DNA of 52,606 bases. Source: a virus. Location of the stretch: IMG/VR virus record IMGVR_UViG_3300037540_000099, positions 1 to 52,606 of that record. One strand, 5' to 3'. Position 1 is the first letter of the stretch. Each line of letters begins with the position of its first letter. A program made the position numbers and the translations under genes. Shown here piece by piece: positions 1 through 7,921 of this stretch. The notes below the pieces were generated by a model. The model searched no databases. It had not been told where the DNA came from and saw only the letters and a program-made list of their open reading frames with translations.

Positions 1-127
1 CGTTGTTCGTCAGCGGGGCTGTTCCATCTGCCTTCCGCCCCGCCTCACATGAGGCAATCAGCGCCTCGCCGTCTGGCATCGGCCGTTCAGCCAAGTACGG
101 GAAGCGGGCCTCGGGCTTGTCCGCAAT
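1..127. repeat. Left copy of 127-bp terminal direct repeat
   Basis: Bases 1-127 are identical to 52480-52606 by direct reading. A length of exactly 127 is the largest k-mer of common assemblers, so this is probably an overlap left when a circular molecule was linearised, not a true phage terminus. It lies inside a gene whose frame continues correctly across the join, which supports circular closure. Confidence 0.93.
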
Positions 128-703
128 CTCAGCCGCCGTCGCGTCCGCTGGAATGCGCGGCGACTCGCGGCCATCCCACCAGCCCGTGATGACCGGGACC
201 GCAACCTTCGCCTTCGCGGCGGCGGCGGCTCGGAGATGGGTCGGCTGCTCAATCTCTATAGGGCCAATCTTCGGCGCGCACTGGCCGAAGTGCGTCACCC
301 CAGCCACGGTTATAGCCGCCGCATACATCCCATGCTCCTCGCGGCGCTTCCCGCAGGTCGCGCACTGTGCAGTCACAAGGTGACTGTGCTCCGCAGCCCA
401 CTCAGCCTCGGTTTCGGGCGGCGGCTTGAGTTGCTTCTCCAACTCCGCGATGCGCTTGTTGGCGGTGGCGAGCTGATCCTTGAGTTCCTGGTTCTGTTCA
501 TTCAGGGCATCGAGGTTCCTGCGCAGGAACCTCCCCTTCTTCGTTTGGGTCTCCGCATTCGCCTGCGCCCGCCACTGGTTCCGCAGCCACCTCCCGACAG
601 CGCAGGCGGCCTTCCACAGTTTCCACCCAACGTGATCGGGCGCGGTCTGTTGGCGAGGCGGGTTGTAGGTGACATTCTCGTAATCATCAGTCGGTGTCGG
701 CAT
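1..703 (-). CDS. Hypothetical coiled-coil protein, N-terminal part (gene crosses the circular junction)
   Basis: Reading starts at ATG 703 (MPTPTDDYENV) behind GAGGAG and stays open to the window edge. It resumes at 52479 and ends at TAA 52430-52432, giving 250 residues in the closed circle. Residues about 50-100 form a charged coiled coil (NEQNQELKDQLATANK). A CATCGKRREEHG segment and a later Cys could hold a metal. The protein has no recognised family. Its start overlaps the end of the upstream 73-residue gene by 17 bases, so it belongs to the early operon. Confidence 0.75.
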   Translation of the reverse strand, partial: MPTPTDDYENVTYNPPRQQTAPDHVGWKLWKAACAVGRWLRNQWRAQANAETQTKKGRFLRRNLDALNEQNQELKDQLATANKRIAELEKQLKPPPETEAEWAAEHSHLVTAQCATCGKRREEHGMYAAAITVAGVTHFGQCAPKIGPIEIEQPTHLRAAAAAKAKVAVPVITGWWDGRESPRIPADATAAEIADKPEARFPYLAERPMPDGEALIASCEAGRKADGTAPLTNN

Positions 704-908
704 GGGAGGGCTCCTCTCTGCGATGCGGGTTCAGGCGCTCTACTTTGTTCGTGCATCGAGCCCACACCGAACCAGCAGTAGTAACGGTCCCGTTATGCGG
801 CCACCAACATCTAACCTCAGGAGACCCATCCCGGCGCCTCGCCTTGCTATCGAAGTTGTAGTGGTCGGGGTGTTTGATGCAACGGATGCATGCGCAGTAG
901 TTATGCAC
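687..908 (-). CDS. Small Cys-containing hypothetical protein (73 aa)
   Basis: GTG start at 908 follows GAGGAGGT at about four bases. The upstream stop (901-903) overlaps this start, a coupled arrangement. The N-terminus CACIRCIKHPDHYN has CxC/CxxC spacing and two further Cys follow, suggesting a small metal-binding fold. An in-frame GTG at 923 is less well placed. Function unknown. Confidence 0.55.
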   Translation of the reverse strand: MHNYCACIRCIKHPDHYNFDSKARRRDGSPEVRCWWPHNGTVTTAGSVWARCTNKVERLNPHRREEPSHADTD

Positions 909-1080
909 TACCCACCTCCTCACATCCTTTCCGGGCCTCTCTGGCGGCCCGAATGTCTGGTGCGTCCTCTACCTCGTCGCTGCCCTCGTTCATCCTGGAG
1001 AGTGCCTTCTCGTAGGAGTCATCCCACTCGGCAACGCAGGCCCAGAAGTAGGCCTCCCATTGTTCGTGTGCGCTCTTCAC
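901..1080 (-). CDS. Small acidic hypothetical protein (59 aa)
   Basis: GTG start at 1080 overlaps the TGA of the ASCH gene (GTGA) and follows AGGAGGG at about eight bases. The sequence is helical and charged (VKSAHEQWEAYFWACVAEW at the N-terminus). The same frame is open further upstream, but that part is Arg/Pro/Gly-rich shadow of the ASCH gene. No family recognised. Confidence 0.6.
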   Translation of the reverse strand: MKSAHEQWEAYFWACVAEWDDSYEKALSRMNEGSDEVEDAPDIRAAREARKGCEEVGSA

Positions 1081-1520
1081 GAGTCTCCCTCCTGTCTCTC
1101 GACCTCCGCCGCGACCTCGGGCGGCAGGATGGCCCACGTTTGCGCTCCCCGCTTCGGCTTCCACTCCAGCGGTTCGGAGAGGGTCTGCACATCGGAGAGG
1201 ACCCAGGAGTATCCGTAATCCCCATGAGGCCCTGGCTCCATCCATCCAGGTTGTTCCCGGTCGCTGTTTCGAGGTCCCCTGCACTCCGCGATGGTCGCGA
1301 CGGCGAGGATGGAATTGATGTGGTTGTATGGGAGGTCGCGGTCGAATAGCAACTCCCAACCAGCATTGACATTCGGCCCCTCAATGATTGCCGCCCCACT
1401 CCGTATCGCCACTCGCTCCCCGACCTTCCGCGTCGGCTGCGACCGGAACTCAACGGTCTTGACTCCCGCCGCGATGAGACCGGCCCAGGGTTGCAGCACC
1501 GTCAGGCAGCTACGTATCAC
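1077..1520 (-). CDS. ASCH-domain protein (147 aa)
   Basis: The N-terminus LTVLQPWAGLIAAGVKTVEF is the typical ASCH signature (a beta-barrel fold related to PUA). It continues with a basic strand (SQPTRKVGERVAIRSG) and ends with a domain-closing WKPKRGAQTWAILPP. ASCH proteins are thought to bind RNA or modified nucleotides, and phage members are common small early proteins. The start is GTG 1520 behind GAGGAGG, overlapping the previous stop by 11 bases. The longer frame adds a Pro/Arg-rich shadow. Exact substrate unknown. Confidence 0.75.
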   Translation of the reverse strand: MIRSCLTVLQPWAGLIAAGVKTVEFRSQPTRKVGERVAIRSGAAIIEGPNVNAGWELLFDRDLPYNHINSILAVATIAECRGPRNSDREQPGWMEPGPHGDYGYSWVLSDVQTLSEPLEWKPKRGAQTWAILPPEVAAEVERQEGDS

Positions 1521-1860
1521 TGGAGGCCTCCTCGGCGGCGGCGATGGCTTCGGCGCAGGTCTCGAAGGGTCCGTTCGTCCCAATCATGTTCGTTCTCCAA
1601 TAGCGCCAGCCTTCGACCTTGCGAGGAATGGTCTCGTGGAGTTGGTAGTAGGCATCGCAGCTATAGTGTACCTGCAGAAGGTCGTCGGCCTGTGTGCGAT
1701 GGAGCGCCAGACATTCCCACCCCTCCGGCACCTGCCGCTCGCGGAGTCGCTCAATCTCCGCTGCCATCGCGTTGATGACCTCGCAGGTGGCCTCGGCCTC
1801 ATACCACCCGTCCCGGTAGCCAACGTCATCCCACCCGAACTCATCAGGAATGTGGCTCAT
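1510..1860 (-). CDS. Hypothetical protein (116 aa)
   Basis: ATG 1860 follows GGGAGG at five bases. The protein is acidic and helical: a segment MAAEIERLRERQVPEGWECL is followed by an aromatic-rich part (HYSCDAYYQLHE, VEGWRYWRTN). No domain recognised. It overlaps both neighbours in the early operon. Confidence 0.7.
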   Translation of the reverse strand: MSHIPDEFGWDDVGYRDGWYEAEATCEVINAMAAEIERLRERQVPEGWECLALHRTQADDLLQVHYSCDAYYQLHETIPRKVEGWRYWRTNMIGTNGPFETCAEAIAAAEEASSDT

Positions 1861-2374
1861 CGCCGCCTCCCTTCAGCTTGGCGAGGAGGGTGCCTGCCGA
1901 CTTGCGGTGCCTCTCCTTGGTTGTGGTCCCGCCTGCGTCCGCGCAAATCTCCAGTAACATATCGAGTTCGTCCTGAGACACCCCCTCCGCTACCACGCAG
2001 GCGCGGGAGGCGGCTGCCTTGTAGTGCCGCTCAACCATGAACGTTGCCCGTTTCAGACCCTCGACATAGCCGTCAGCCCACTCAATACTCTTCGTCGGAG
2101 CCGTCTTGCCTTCCATCGCCTGCGTTCGCTCCACCTCAAAGTCATCTTCCAGTTCGGCGAGCCACTTGCAGTCGCCGGGCACATAGCGCAATGGCTCAGG
2201 CAACTCCCCCGCCCCCACCACCTGCGCCACGGTGCTACCGTGGGAGCAGGGCTCGAAGACGCTCGGACCGTGGATGCCAGCTAACGTGCCTATTGAGCAT
2301 CCGCCAGGCCTACAGAACGCGGTGCAGTCACACTCCTTCGCTCGCCTCACCACCAACCCGGTCTGCTCAGTCAT
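1844..2374 (-). CDS. Hypothetical Cys-rich N-terminal protein (176 aa)
   Basis: Start at ATG 2374 (MTEQTGLVVRRAKECDC), overlapping the upstream TGA as ATGA. The longer frame upstream is discarded as shadow. The N-terminal CDCTAFCRPGGCS cluster plus a later PCSHG could bind zinc. The C-terminal half is helical and lysine-rich. Function unknown. Confidence 0.65.
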   Translation of the reverse strand: MTEQTGLVVRRAKECDCTAFCRPGGCSIGTLAGIHGPSVFEPCSHGSTVAQVVGAGELPEPLRYVPGDCKWLAELEDDFEVERTQAMEGKTAPTKSIEWADGYVEGLKRATFMVERHYKAAASRACVVAEGVSQDELDMLLEICADAGGTTTKERHRKSAGTLLAKLKGGGDEPHS

Positions 2375-2586
2375 CGGAACCCCCCATCGTCGCGGGCGTC
2401 TAGCGCAGCCCAACGAGCATCCTCCTGGTTGGCGCCGTGCCCCGTTAGGTAGCTGTACGTTGCCTCTGCATCGCCTCGGAGGTCCGGTGCCTCGGATGCG
2501 TACCGAACCAGGTCGCCCAGTCGGGGACCCGTATCGACCTCGTTGGGCCTGTTGTCCGGGAATGGCAGTCGCAGTTGCTCACTCAT
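2371..2586 (-). CDS. Hypothetical protein (71 aa)
   Basis: Start ATG 2586 (MSEQLRLPFPDNRPNEV) follows GGAGGTGC, and both ends overlap the neighbours as ATGA. The Met at 2712 in the same frame would add a low-complexity segment and has no SD. No family recognised. Confidence 0.65.
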   Translation of the reverse strand: MSEQLRLPFPDNRPNEVDTGPRLGDLVRYASEAPDLRGDAEATYSYLTGHGANQEDARWAALDARDDGGFR

Positions 2587-3457
2587 CGCCCTGCACCTCC
2601 AGCCAGGCGGCGGGGATGCCGAGGTCACGAAGCATGTTCCGCCGCCCGCTGCAGAAGTTGCATGGGCAAGCTCGCCGCGTACTAAGACTGGCGGGACACT
2701 CGCTATCGCCATACTCCCGCACCTTCTCCTTCGTCATCCACACCCCGTCCCCGCGCGGCTGGGCGGCTTCGAGGGTGGCGGCGAGGGCGTCCAAGGCTCT
2801 CTGCAAGGTGCTTCCGGACGAGGCATCAATGGCTCGCACTCGGAGTATCTGCGCGATGCGCCTGCGTGCCCAGCCATCCTCCGGCACCGCCACCACCGGC
2901 TCCGACCTCAGACGCTCGATCTCGGCCTTCAGTTCGGCGACGCGCTGCTCGGCGGCCTCGGCGCGTTGCCTCTCTTCGTCTATTTCGCCCGCGAGTTCCT
3001 GAATTGCCGCTTCGTCGTGTCGCGTTCGGTCCATCAGGTCCTGTATCGTTCGCCCGGCAGCAATTACTGATTCGTGTGCGCGGTCAGCCCGCTCCTTCTC
3101 AACCACAACCTTGGTCGCCGCCTCGTCCCTCGCGCGGGCGAGGTGATAGCGTTCGCACTTGTACGGCTTCGCACACGAGCGCACCCACTTGCAGGCATCA
3201 TGCAGGTCAAGTCCGAGGCTACGCACAGCCGCGCAAGGAGGCTTCGTCCGCTTCGGTTCGTCGATGATGAACTCACACTCCGGCGCGGGGTCGGGGTCGG
3301 CCTCCGGTTCGGGGGCGTCGGAGAGGAGGGTCTTCGTGCCTTCTATCAGCGCCGCTGTCAGCACAACGTCGCCCTTCGTCAGCGCATAGACTGCGTTCCC
3401 CAGACCGTCAATAGCCTCCCTCGCCTTCTCGTCTACGACCTCAGTCTCCGTCGCCAT
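2579..3457 (-). CDS. Long coiled-coil hypothetical protein (292 aa)
   Basis: Begins MATETEVVDEKAREA at ATG 3457 behind GAGGAAG. The middle carries Cys residues (CEFIIDEPKRTKPPCAAV, DACKWVRSC, CERYHL), then a heptad-rich coiled coil of about 80 residues (EIDEERQRAEAAEQRVAELK). A C-terminal CPCNFCSGRRN looks metal-binding. A role next to the nuclease and RDF-like genes (DNA metabolism scaffold) is only inference. The gene overlaps the nuclease gene by 17 bases. Confidence 0.7.
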   Translation of the reverse strand: MATETEVVDEKAREAIDGLGNAVYALTKGDVVLTAALIEGTKTLLSDAPEPEADPDPAPECEFIIDEPKRTKPPCAAVRSLGLDLHDACKWVRSCAKPYKCERYHLARARDEAATKVVVEKERADRAHESVIAAGRTIQDLMDRTRHDEAAIQELAGEIDEERQRAEAAEQRVAELKAEIERLRSEPVVAVPEDGWARRRIAQILRVRAIDASSGSTLQRALDALAATLEAAQPRGDGVWMTKEKVREYGDSECPASLSTRRACPCNFCSGRRNMLRDLGIPAAWLEVQGDE

Positions 3458-4646
3458 TGGCTTCCTCGCTTTCGGCGGGCGCTTTCCACTTCCACTCACT
3501 GCCGCCCGCCTTGGTCTTCAGGTGGTCTCCGTATCGGTTGGTCGGATCTTCAGCCAGCTTCTTGCCAGCGCCGCGCTTCAGCCCGCCGATGATCGTATTC
3601 AGATCCACCTTCCCGGCCTGAAGCTTGGGGATCAGCTTGTTCCAGTCCTTGACCTGGATCGTATCGGCCTTCGGGTAACGGTCGCCTACTGTCCCGTCAG
3701 TCGCCGTGATCGGGCCGCCGTGGCCATCCCTCTTCCCATCACGACGGGCCCGGAGTTCGTCCTCCCCCATGTTGCCCTGCGCCCGGTGCAGGCAGACCAG
3801 TTCACGGAGGCGCGGGCTGTCGAGTTGGGCGATGCTGGTGACCTCGCCAGTCTCTGCGGCCATCAGTTCCTCGCGCAGTTCGACGGCCGGGCACAAGTGC
3901 ATGTAGGAACACGCCGTACTACACCACTCGCCCGGGCATGGAGGCCAGTGCTCCTTCTCCAAACCCTCCGCGAGGTTGGCCTCCACGCGCTCGATGTCTG
4001 AGACGATGGACTTCCCGACTCGGAGGGCCTGCTTACGTCCCCAATCCCACTCAACGTCGGAGCGATACAGTCCAGGCCAGACCTCGCCAGTCCTGCAGAA
4101 CTCAAGCTGCAGAGAGACCTCGGTGACCTCCTCAATATCCGAGCAGATCAGCCAAGCCATCTGCTGAAGCTGCTTGATCGGGTGCCGCTTCGGCTTCTTC
4201 TCCTCTGGGCGGCCCTTCCAATCCGTGTAGATCGCCAGTTTGCCGCTACTCTGCCAGGCATCTACCAACCTTAGGTGATCTAATCGGCCGATGAAGGTCC
4301 CCTTCCCATTGGGCAAGTCCGCAGTGAGCTCAAGCTCGAAGCTGGAAGTTCCGTAGTATCCTTCCCAATCCCAGACCTGCCGCTTAGTCCACCAGTGGAA
4401 GTCCTCCTGATTGTCCGGGTCCGTGATGTCGGCGGCGATAATCGGAACCTGGTCGTGATCCTCGTTGACCTTGCGCTCCCAGCAGTGGGCGCCATACTCC
4501 CGGACGGCATTGTGGAACTCGCTTCCGTCGACGAAGATCTTGACCGGGCGCTCGGAGGACTCGTCGATGTAGTTGTGCCACCAGCGACGGCGGCATTCTG
4601 AGAAGGTGCGAAGCCGCGAGTGAGACCAGCGGGTGAGGGGTTTCAT
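3441..4646 (-). CDS. PD-(D/E)XK nuclease with probable Fe-S cluster (Cas4/RecB-type, 401 aa)
   Basis: The N-terminus WSHSRLRTFSECRRRWW is the usual opening of Cas4/AddB/PDDEXK_1 nucleases. The catalytic set is visible: D123 in GRLDHL, then D142-x-K144 in IYTDWKGR, then Q161/Q162. C18 together with C242, C246 and C252 (CSTACSYMHLC) has the spacing of the four-cysteine 4Fe-4S cage of Cas4 and AddB. Phage members are usually 5'-3' exonucleases used with a single-strand annealing protein; none is recognised next door. The C-terminal 150 residues are phage-specific. The gene ends 17 bases inside the next gene. Confidence 0.85.
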   Translation of the reverse strand: MKPLTRWSHSRLRTFSECRRRWWHNYIDESSERPVKIFVDGSEFHNAVREYGAHCWERKVNEDHDQVPIIAADITDPDNQEDFHWWTKRQVWDWEGYYGTSSFELELTADLPNGKGTFIGRLDHLRLVDAWQSSGKLAIYTDWKGRPEEKKPKRHPIKQLQQMAWLICSDIEEVTEVSLQLEFCRTGEVWPGLYRSDVEWDWGRKQALRVGKSIVSDIERVEANLAEGLEKEHWPPCPGEWCSTACSYMHLCPAVELREELMAAETGEVTSIAQLDSPRLRELVCLHRAQGNMGEDELRARRDGKRDGHGGPITATDGTVGDRYPKADTIQVKDWNKLIPKLQAGKVDLNTIIGGLKRGAGKKLAEDPTNRYGDHLKTKAGGSEWKWKAPAESEEANGDGD

Positions 4647-4987
4647 CGGCGGTCCTCCGCTCGACGCCTCTCATATCGCGCTTCGTCTTCGGCCCTTTGG
4701 ACCCGGACCTGCGCGTCCTGGTGTGCCATGAACGCTTGATGCCGCGCCTGGCGAATACCCTCGGCGGCGTCCTGCTCGATCTCGTTCATGCGTTCTTCCA
4801 GGGACTCGACCTCTGCTTCGAGGTCCTCAACACGGGCAGCCTGCTTGGCGTAGGCGCACGCTTCCATCAGTTCAGCCCGCTTCTCCTCGTCAAGCTCCCA
4901 TGCCATCCACGGACAGGCTGGAACCGCACCCGAACCCTCGCACAGCATACATCCGGCATTGATTGGGTCGCAGTGCTTACAGTTCAC
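4643..4987 (-). CDS. Zinc-knuckle plus coiled-coil protein (114 aa)
   Basis: GTG start at 4987 behind GGGAGGT overlaps the upstream TGA (GTGA). Residues 3-25 carry CKHC, CMLC and a further Cys, like a small zinc ribbon. Residues 50-110 are a charged coiled coil rich in E, R and A. The stop overlaps the nuclease start, so the two are probably co-translated. Function unknown. Confidence 0.7.
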   Translation of the reverse strand: MNCKHCDPINAGCMLCEGSGAVPACPWMAWELDEEKRAELMEACAYAKQAARVEDLEAEVESLEERMNEIEQDAAEGIRQARHQAFMAHQDAQVRVQRAEDEARYERRRAEDRR

Positions 4988-6291
4988 GACGCACCTCCCG
5001 CCTTCTTCACCAGCTCCTTCGCCTGCTCAATCGTAACGGGCTGCCCTCTCGTCGCGCCGACCTCCTCAAACCATGCCTTCTGCACGTCCTTCGGGATGTC
5101 GGCAACGGCCTCCCGGAAGGTCTCCATGAGGGCTTCGAGCTCGTCCGGTTCCTCCACCGTGAAGTCCGCGTCGATCGGTTCCTCGGACTCAGGCTCCGTC
5201 TTCCCGCTGGCTGCGCGGACCATCGCTTCGGCTGCAGCATCGGCACCGTCGAGGTCTGTGTCGAAGTCGTGCAGGAACTTGTTGATCACGGCCTCGCCCA
5301 GGTGCGGCCGCCACCGCTCGAAGAAGGCCTCCTCGGCACTCATCTGCGCGGCGTGGGCCTCGGGCGTAAACTCAGCATCCGCGGCGAGACGGGACAGCCG
5401 TTCCTCCCGTAGCTCGTGCAGCGACTTCACGCGGACAAGGGCTGCAGGCTCGGGCAGCTCTGCCAACTGCTTCGCCTCCAGTTCGAGCAGCTTCAGATCC
5501 CCGCGATAGTCGATCTTCACAGCAGGCGGGAAGATCGGTTGGCCAGTACCAGGGATCGCCGAGGGGCGGCGCTCGACCTTCAGCCAACAGGTGGCCCGGG
5601 CGAGGGTGCGCTTCGCGGAGCGGAGCAAGTTCTGCACGTCGTTGATGGACGTCGTGAGCCGGTTGAGACTCCCCCACGCCCGGGAGTAGTACGACGCAGT
5701 ACTCTCGTCCGTAGCCCAGTCGACCAGGAAGCTGAAGTCTATCACCGGCTTGCAGGCGATCTCGGCGTCCGGGTTTCGGAAGAACTCACAGAGCAGTGGG
5801 TCGCAGGTGATGATCTTCTTATCCTTGACGGCCTTCCCGATCCAGAACTCCGACAGCTCGGGGTCGATCTCGGAGAAACCCTGCGCCTCCAGCGCGGCGG
5901 CCTGCTCAGGGGTTTCCAGGAACTCAGGGCTCTTTGGGCTGTACGCCCCGCAGAGCATGTGACGCCCGGTGCACTTCTGCGACCACGACGCCAGGTGCAG
6001 GTCGATCCAGTCCATAGGATCAGGACCACGCAGGATGATCGGTACCCGGTCTGGCTCGAAGTCGCCTTCGCCATCCCACTCGACTTCGGCAGCCAAGTCA
6101 TCCTGCCAGGGCTGGTATGTCGGGTAGCCCATTGTGTCGGCAGGATCGCGCCCCTTCCGTGGCATCTTCTGCACATTGACCCTGCCGCACCGGAACCAAC
6201 AGTGGGCCCGTCGATCTTGGATGCGTGGCTCATCGAACATCGACTCAGCTATGGCCAGCCGGACTCCCGGCGACCTGCTCTTCTTGATCAT
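4984..6291 (-). CDS. Possible recombination-directionality-factor-like (Gp3-like) protein (435 aa)
   Basis: Start ATG 6291 (MIKKSRSPGVRLAIAES) follows AGGAG. The layout recalls the Gp3-like/RDF family: an N-terminal GRVNVQ segment, a low-complexity W/D stretch, DRVPIILRGPDP, a tryptophan-rich strand, and spaced Cys residues (KCTGRHMLC, CDPLLC) before CKPVIDFSF. The C-terminal 150 residues are acidic helices. I recognise the pattern but cannot align it. No integrase is present to be controlled, so it may instead be a DNA-binding recombination protein coupled to the adjacent nuclease. The family call is tentative. Confidence 0.4.
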   Translation of the reverse strand: MIKKSRSPGVRLAIAESMFDEPRIQDRRAHCWFRCGRVNVQKMPRKGRDPADTMGYPTYQPWQDDLAAEVEWDGEGDFEPDRVPIILRGPDPMDWIDLHLASWSQKCTGRHMLCGAYSPKSPEFLETPEQAAALEAQGFSEIDPELSEFWIGKAVKDKKIITCDPLLCEFFRNPDAEIACKPVIDFSFLVDWATDESTASYYSRAWGSLNRLTTSINDVQNLLRSAKRTLARATCWLKVERRPSAIPGTGQPIFPPAVKIDYRGDLKLLELEAKQLAELPEPAALVRVKSLHELREERLSRLAADAEFTPEAHAAQMSAEEAFFERWRPHLGEAVINKFLHDFDTDLDGADAAAEAMVRAASGKTEPESEEPIDADFTVEEPDELEALMETFREAVADIPKDVQKAWFEEVGATRGQPVTIEQAKELVKKAGGAS

Positions 6292-6361
6292 CACGCACTC
6301 TCCTGGTTGACTCCGAGGGGGCCGACTGGTAGACTGGTCGGCGATCACTCCCTCAGTTCCT

Positions 6362-6393
6362 CCGGCCTCGGGTGTCGCAGCATCCGAGGCCGG
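6362..6393 (-). promoter_or_regulatory. Perfect 10-bp hairpin after the RNase H gene
   Basis: CCGGCCTCGG (6362-6371) pairs with CCGAGGCCGG (6384-6393) around a 12-base loop, directly after the RNase H stop. No T-run follows on the minus strand, so it is more likely an attenuator or an mRNA-stabilising hairpin than a full terminator. It lies in a 102-base gap, long for this operon. Confidence 0.55.
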
Positions 6394-6897
6394 TTACGTT
6401 TGGGCTCTGCGTTGGGCGGCCTCCTCCGCTGCGGCCTCGGCTAGTTCACGCGCCCGCGCCTGCCCATCCTTGTTGCCCCGCAGGAACGCAGGCACCTGTT
6501 GCTCTTTGATCTTCGTGATCTCCGCACGGATAAGATCATGGGCCGGGTTGTAGCCGCGCGGGACATAGACCACTTCGATGCTCTTCTCGGCGGCGATTTC
6601 TCGGGCTGCCTCGGCGATTGTCAAGTGATCCGGGTCCTTGAGAGTCCATTCCCCGCTGATACCTTGCGCAGCATACATGGAGTCTGTGTAGACAGCCGAG
6701 AGGTCTCCGCCAACCTTGAGCGCCTGCAGGACCGCTGAGAGTTCGGCGAGGTTGTTCGTGCCCGGCCCGAGGCGAGTGGTCTCGCTTCTGGTGATGCTGA
6801 GTTTTTCTCCCTCGGGTTCTCCGATCACCACCGCGATGATCATCTCGCCAGGGTTTGGGTAACAGCTTCCGTCTACGACGGCTACCAGGTTTGACAT
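6394..6897 (-). CDS. Ribonuclease H-like protein (167 aa)
   Basis: RNase HI fold with the expected acidic set: D9 (VVDGSCYPNPG), E52 (NNLAELSAV), D72 (VYTDSMYAA) and D121 in YNPAHDL, the equivalent of the RNxxAD motif. It would cleave RNA in RNA-DNA hybrids, for example primers or R-loops. ATG 6897 is preferred because GGGAGG is five bases away. A GTG three bases upstream is too close. A lysine/alanine-rich C-terminal extension of about 40 residues is not part of the core. Confidence 0.85.
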   Translation of the reverse strand: MSNLVAVVDGSCYPNPGEMIIAVVIGEPEGEKLSITRSETTRLGPGTNNLAELSAVLQALKVGGDLSAVYTDSMYAAQGISGEWTLKDPDHLTIAEAAREIAAEKSIEVVYVPRGYNPAHDLIRAEITKIKEQQVPAFLRGNKDGQARARELAEAAAEEAAQRRAQT

Positions 6898-6922
6898 CAC
6901 AGCCTCCCTTGCTCGGTTAGCG

Positions 6923-7081
6923 TCAACGAACTTCCCACAGTTGATGACTCGCCGGATTACTCAGCGCCCTCGCCAGCACCCACAGACACCAAGCTACCAG
7001 CGGGACTCCGGTCAGGGCTGCCAATCCGCAGAGGGCCAGTTTGCAGCGGCGCTCTTGGCGCTTGAGGAGGTCAGGGTGCAT
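6923..7081 (-). CDS. Small single-pass membrane protein (52 aa)
   Basis: Start ATG 7081 (MHPDLLKRQERRCK) behind GAGGAGG. One hydrophobic helix (LALCGLAALTGVPLVAWCLW) follows a basic N-terminus, predicting an inside-out topology. The upstream part of the same open frame is shadow. Function unknown. Confidence 0.6.
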   Translation of the reverse strand: MHPDLLKRQERRCKLALCGLAALTGVPLVAWCLWVLARALSNPASHQLWEVR

Positions 7082-7286
7082 TGGCGGCCTCCTCGTCTCC
7101 TGACGGAAAGTGCCCGAGGATCTCCTGCGCGATGGGGCACTCAGCCTGCGGGTCTCGTGCATAAGAATACCGGCAATCGCTCTGCATGGGTGCTCTCGCA
7201 CCGAAGCACTCAGAGAAGACCTCCTCCAGCACCCCGCAGACTGATCCCCGACCTTTCGGGGCAGTGAACTCACAAATCATCGCCAT
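7071..7286 (-). CDS. Small Cys-containing protein (71 aa)
   Basis: MAMICEFTAPKGRGSVCGV begins at 7286 behind GGAGAGG. Five Cys residues are spread along the chain. It ends 11 bases inside the next gene. No family recognised. Confidence 0.6.
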   Translation of the reverse strand: MAMICEFTAPKGRGSVCGVLEEVFSECFGARAPMQSDCRYSYARDPQAECPIAQEILGHFPSGDEEAANAP

Positions 7287-7554
7287 CGCCCTCTCCGGCG
7301 GCCTCGCCTGCCTCAGCCGCCTCGGCTTCCGCAGTCTCGCGTCGTTCCCGCTCTTCGATGTTCTGCGTCAGATTGGCCACGAGGATCGCCGTCCACTTCT
7401 CCATGTGCGGGGCAGCGTCTACCGCATCTCGCAGCCTGATTCTCTCGCCACCGTGGACACCAAAGCGGAATCCGATCTCCAACTCAAACGGGTAGCCGAT
7501 CACCTCATCGTCACGGCGCAATATGATCTCCAACTGGCTGCTTGCGTCTCGCAT
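7270..7554 (-). CDS. Hypothetical acidic protein (94 aa)
   Basis: ATG 7554 follows AGGAGG. A beta-rich front (LEIILRRDDEVIGYPFELEI) is followed by an alanine/glutamate-rich tail. The stop overlaps the next start by 17 bases. Function unknown. Confidence 0.65.
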   Translation of the reverse strand: MRDASSQLEIILRRDDEVIGYPFELEIGFRFGVHGGERIRLRDAVDAAPHMEKWTAILVANLTQNIEERERRETAEAEAAEAGEAAGEGDGDDL

Positions 7555-7558
7555 GATC

Positions 7559-7921
7559 TCAACCTCCTGGTGTCTGGTTGACGACTGCCTTCGCCTCTTC
7601 GATCCTCCTCTCCCGGTCTTCCGTGATCTGCTCTTCCGTCACCCCGACGCGCCCGCCGTACATGGAGACGAGGCGCTGCGCGTGGGAGAGGACCTTCATG
7701 TTCTCGCGATGCAATTCCCTGGAGGCAGCTCTCTCGCGAGTAGAGGCTTCGGCCTCTATGAGTTCTTCTGTCAGAGCGACCTCGTGATGCTCCATCTCGT
7801 CCTTCATGCAGTCCAGGAACTTCACAGTGAGGTTAGCGAGCGCGTTCGCCCTCGCGGGTGTAGAGCAGAAGGCTTCGACCTCTTCCTTGGTGACGGGTAG
7901 GTCAACGGTACTTGAAGCCAC
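7559..7921 (-). CDS. Helical hypothetical protein (120 aa)
   Basis: GTG 7921 (VASSTVDLPVTKEEVEAF) behind GGGAGGT. It is almost entirely charged helix and may be coiled-coil. The first 30 residues of the longer open frame are shadow and lack an SD. It overlaps the upstream zinc protein by 20 bases. Confidence 0.6.
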   Translation of the reverse strand: MASSTVDLPVTKEEVEAFCSTPARANALANLTVKFLDCMKDEMEHHEVALTEELIEAEASTRERAASRELHRENMKVLSHAQRLVSMYGGRVGVTEEQITEDRERRIEEAKAVVNQTPGG

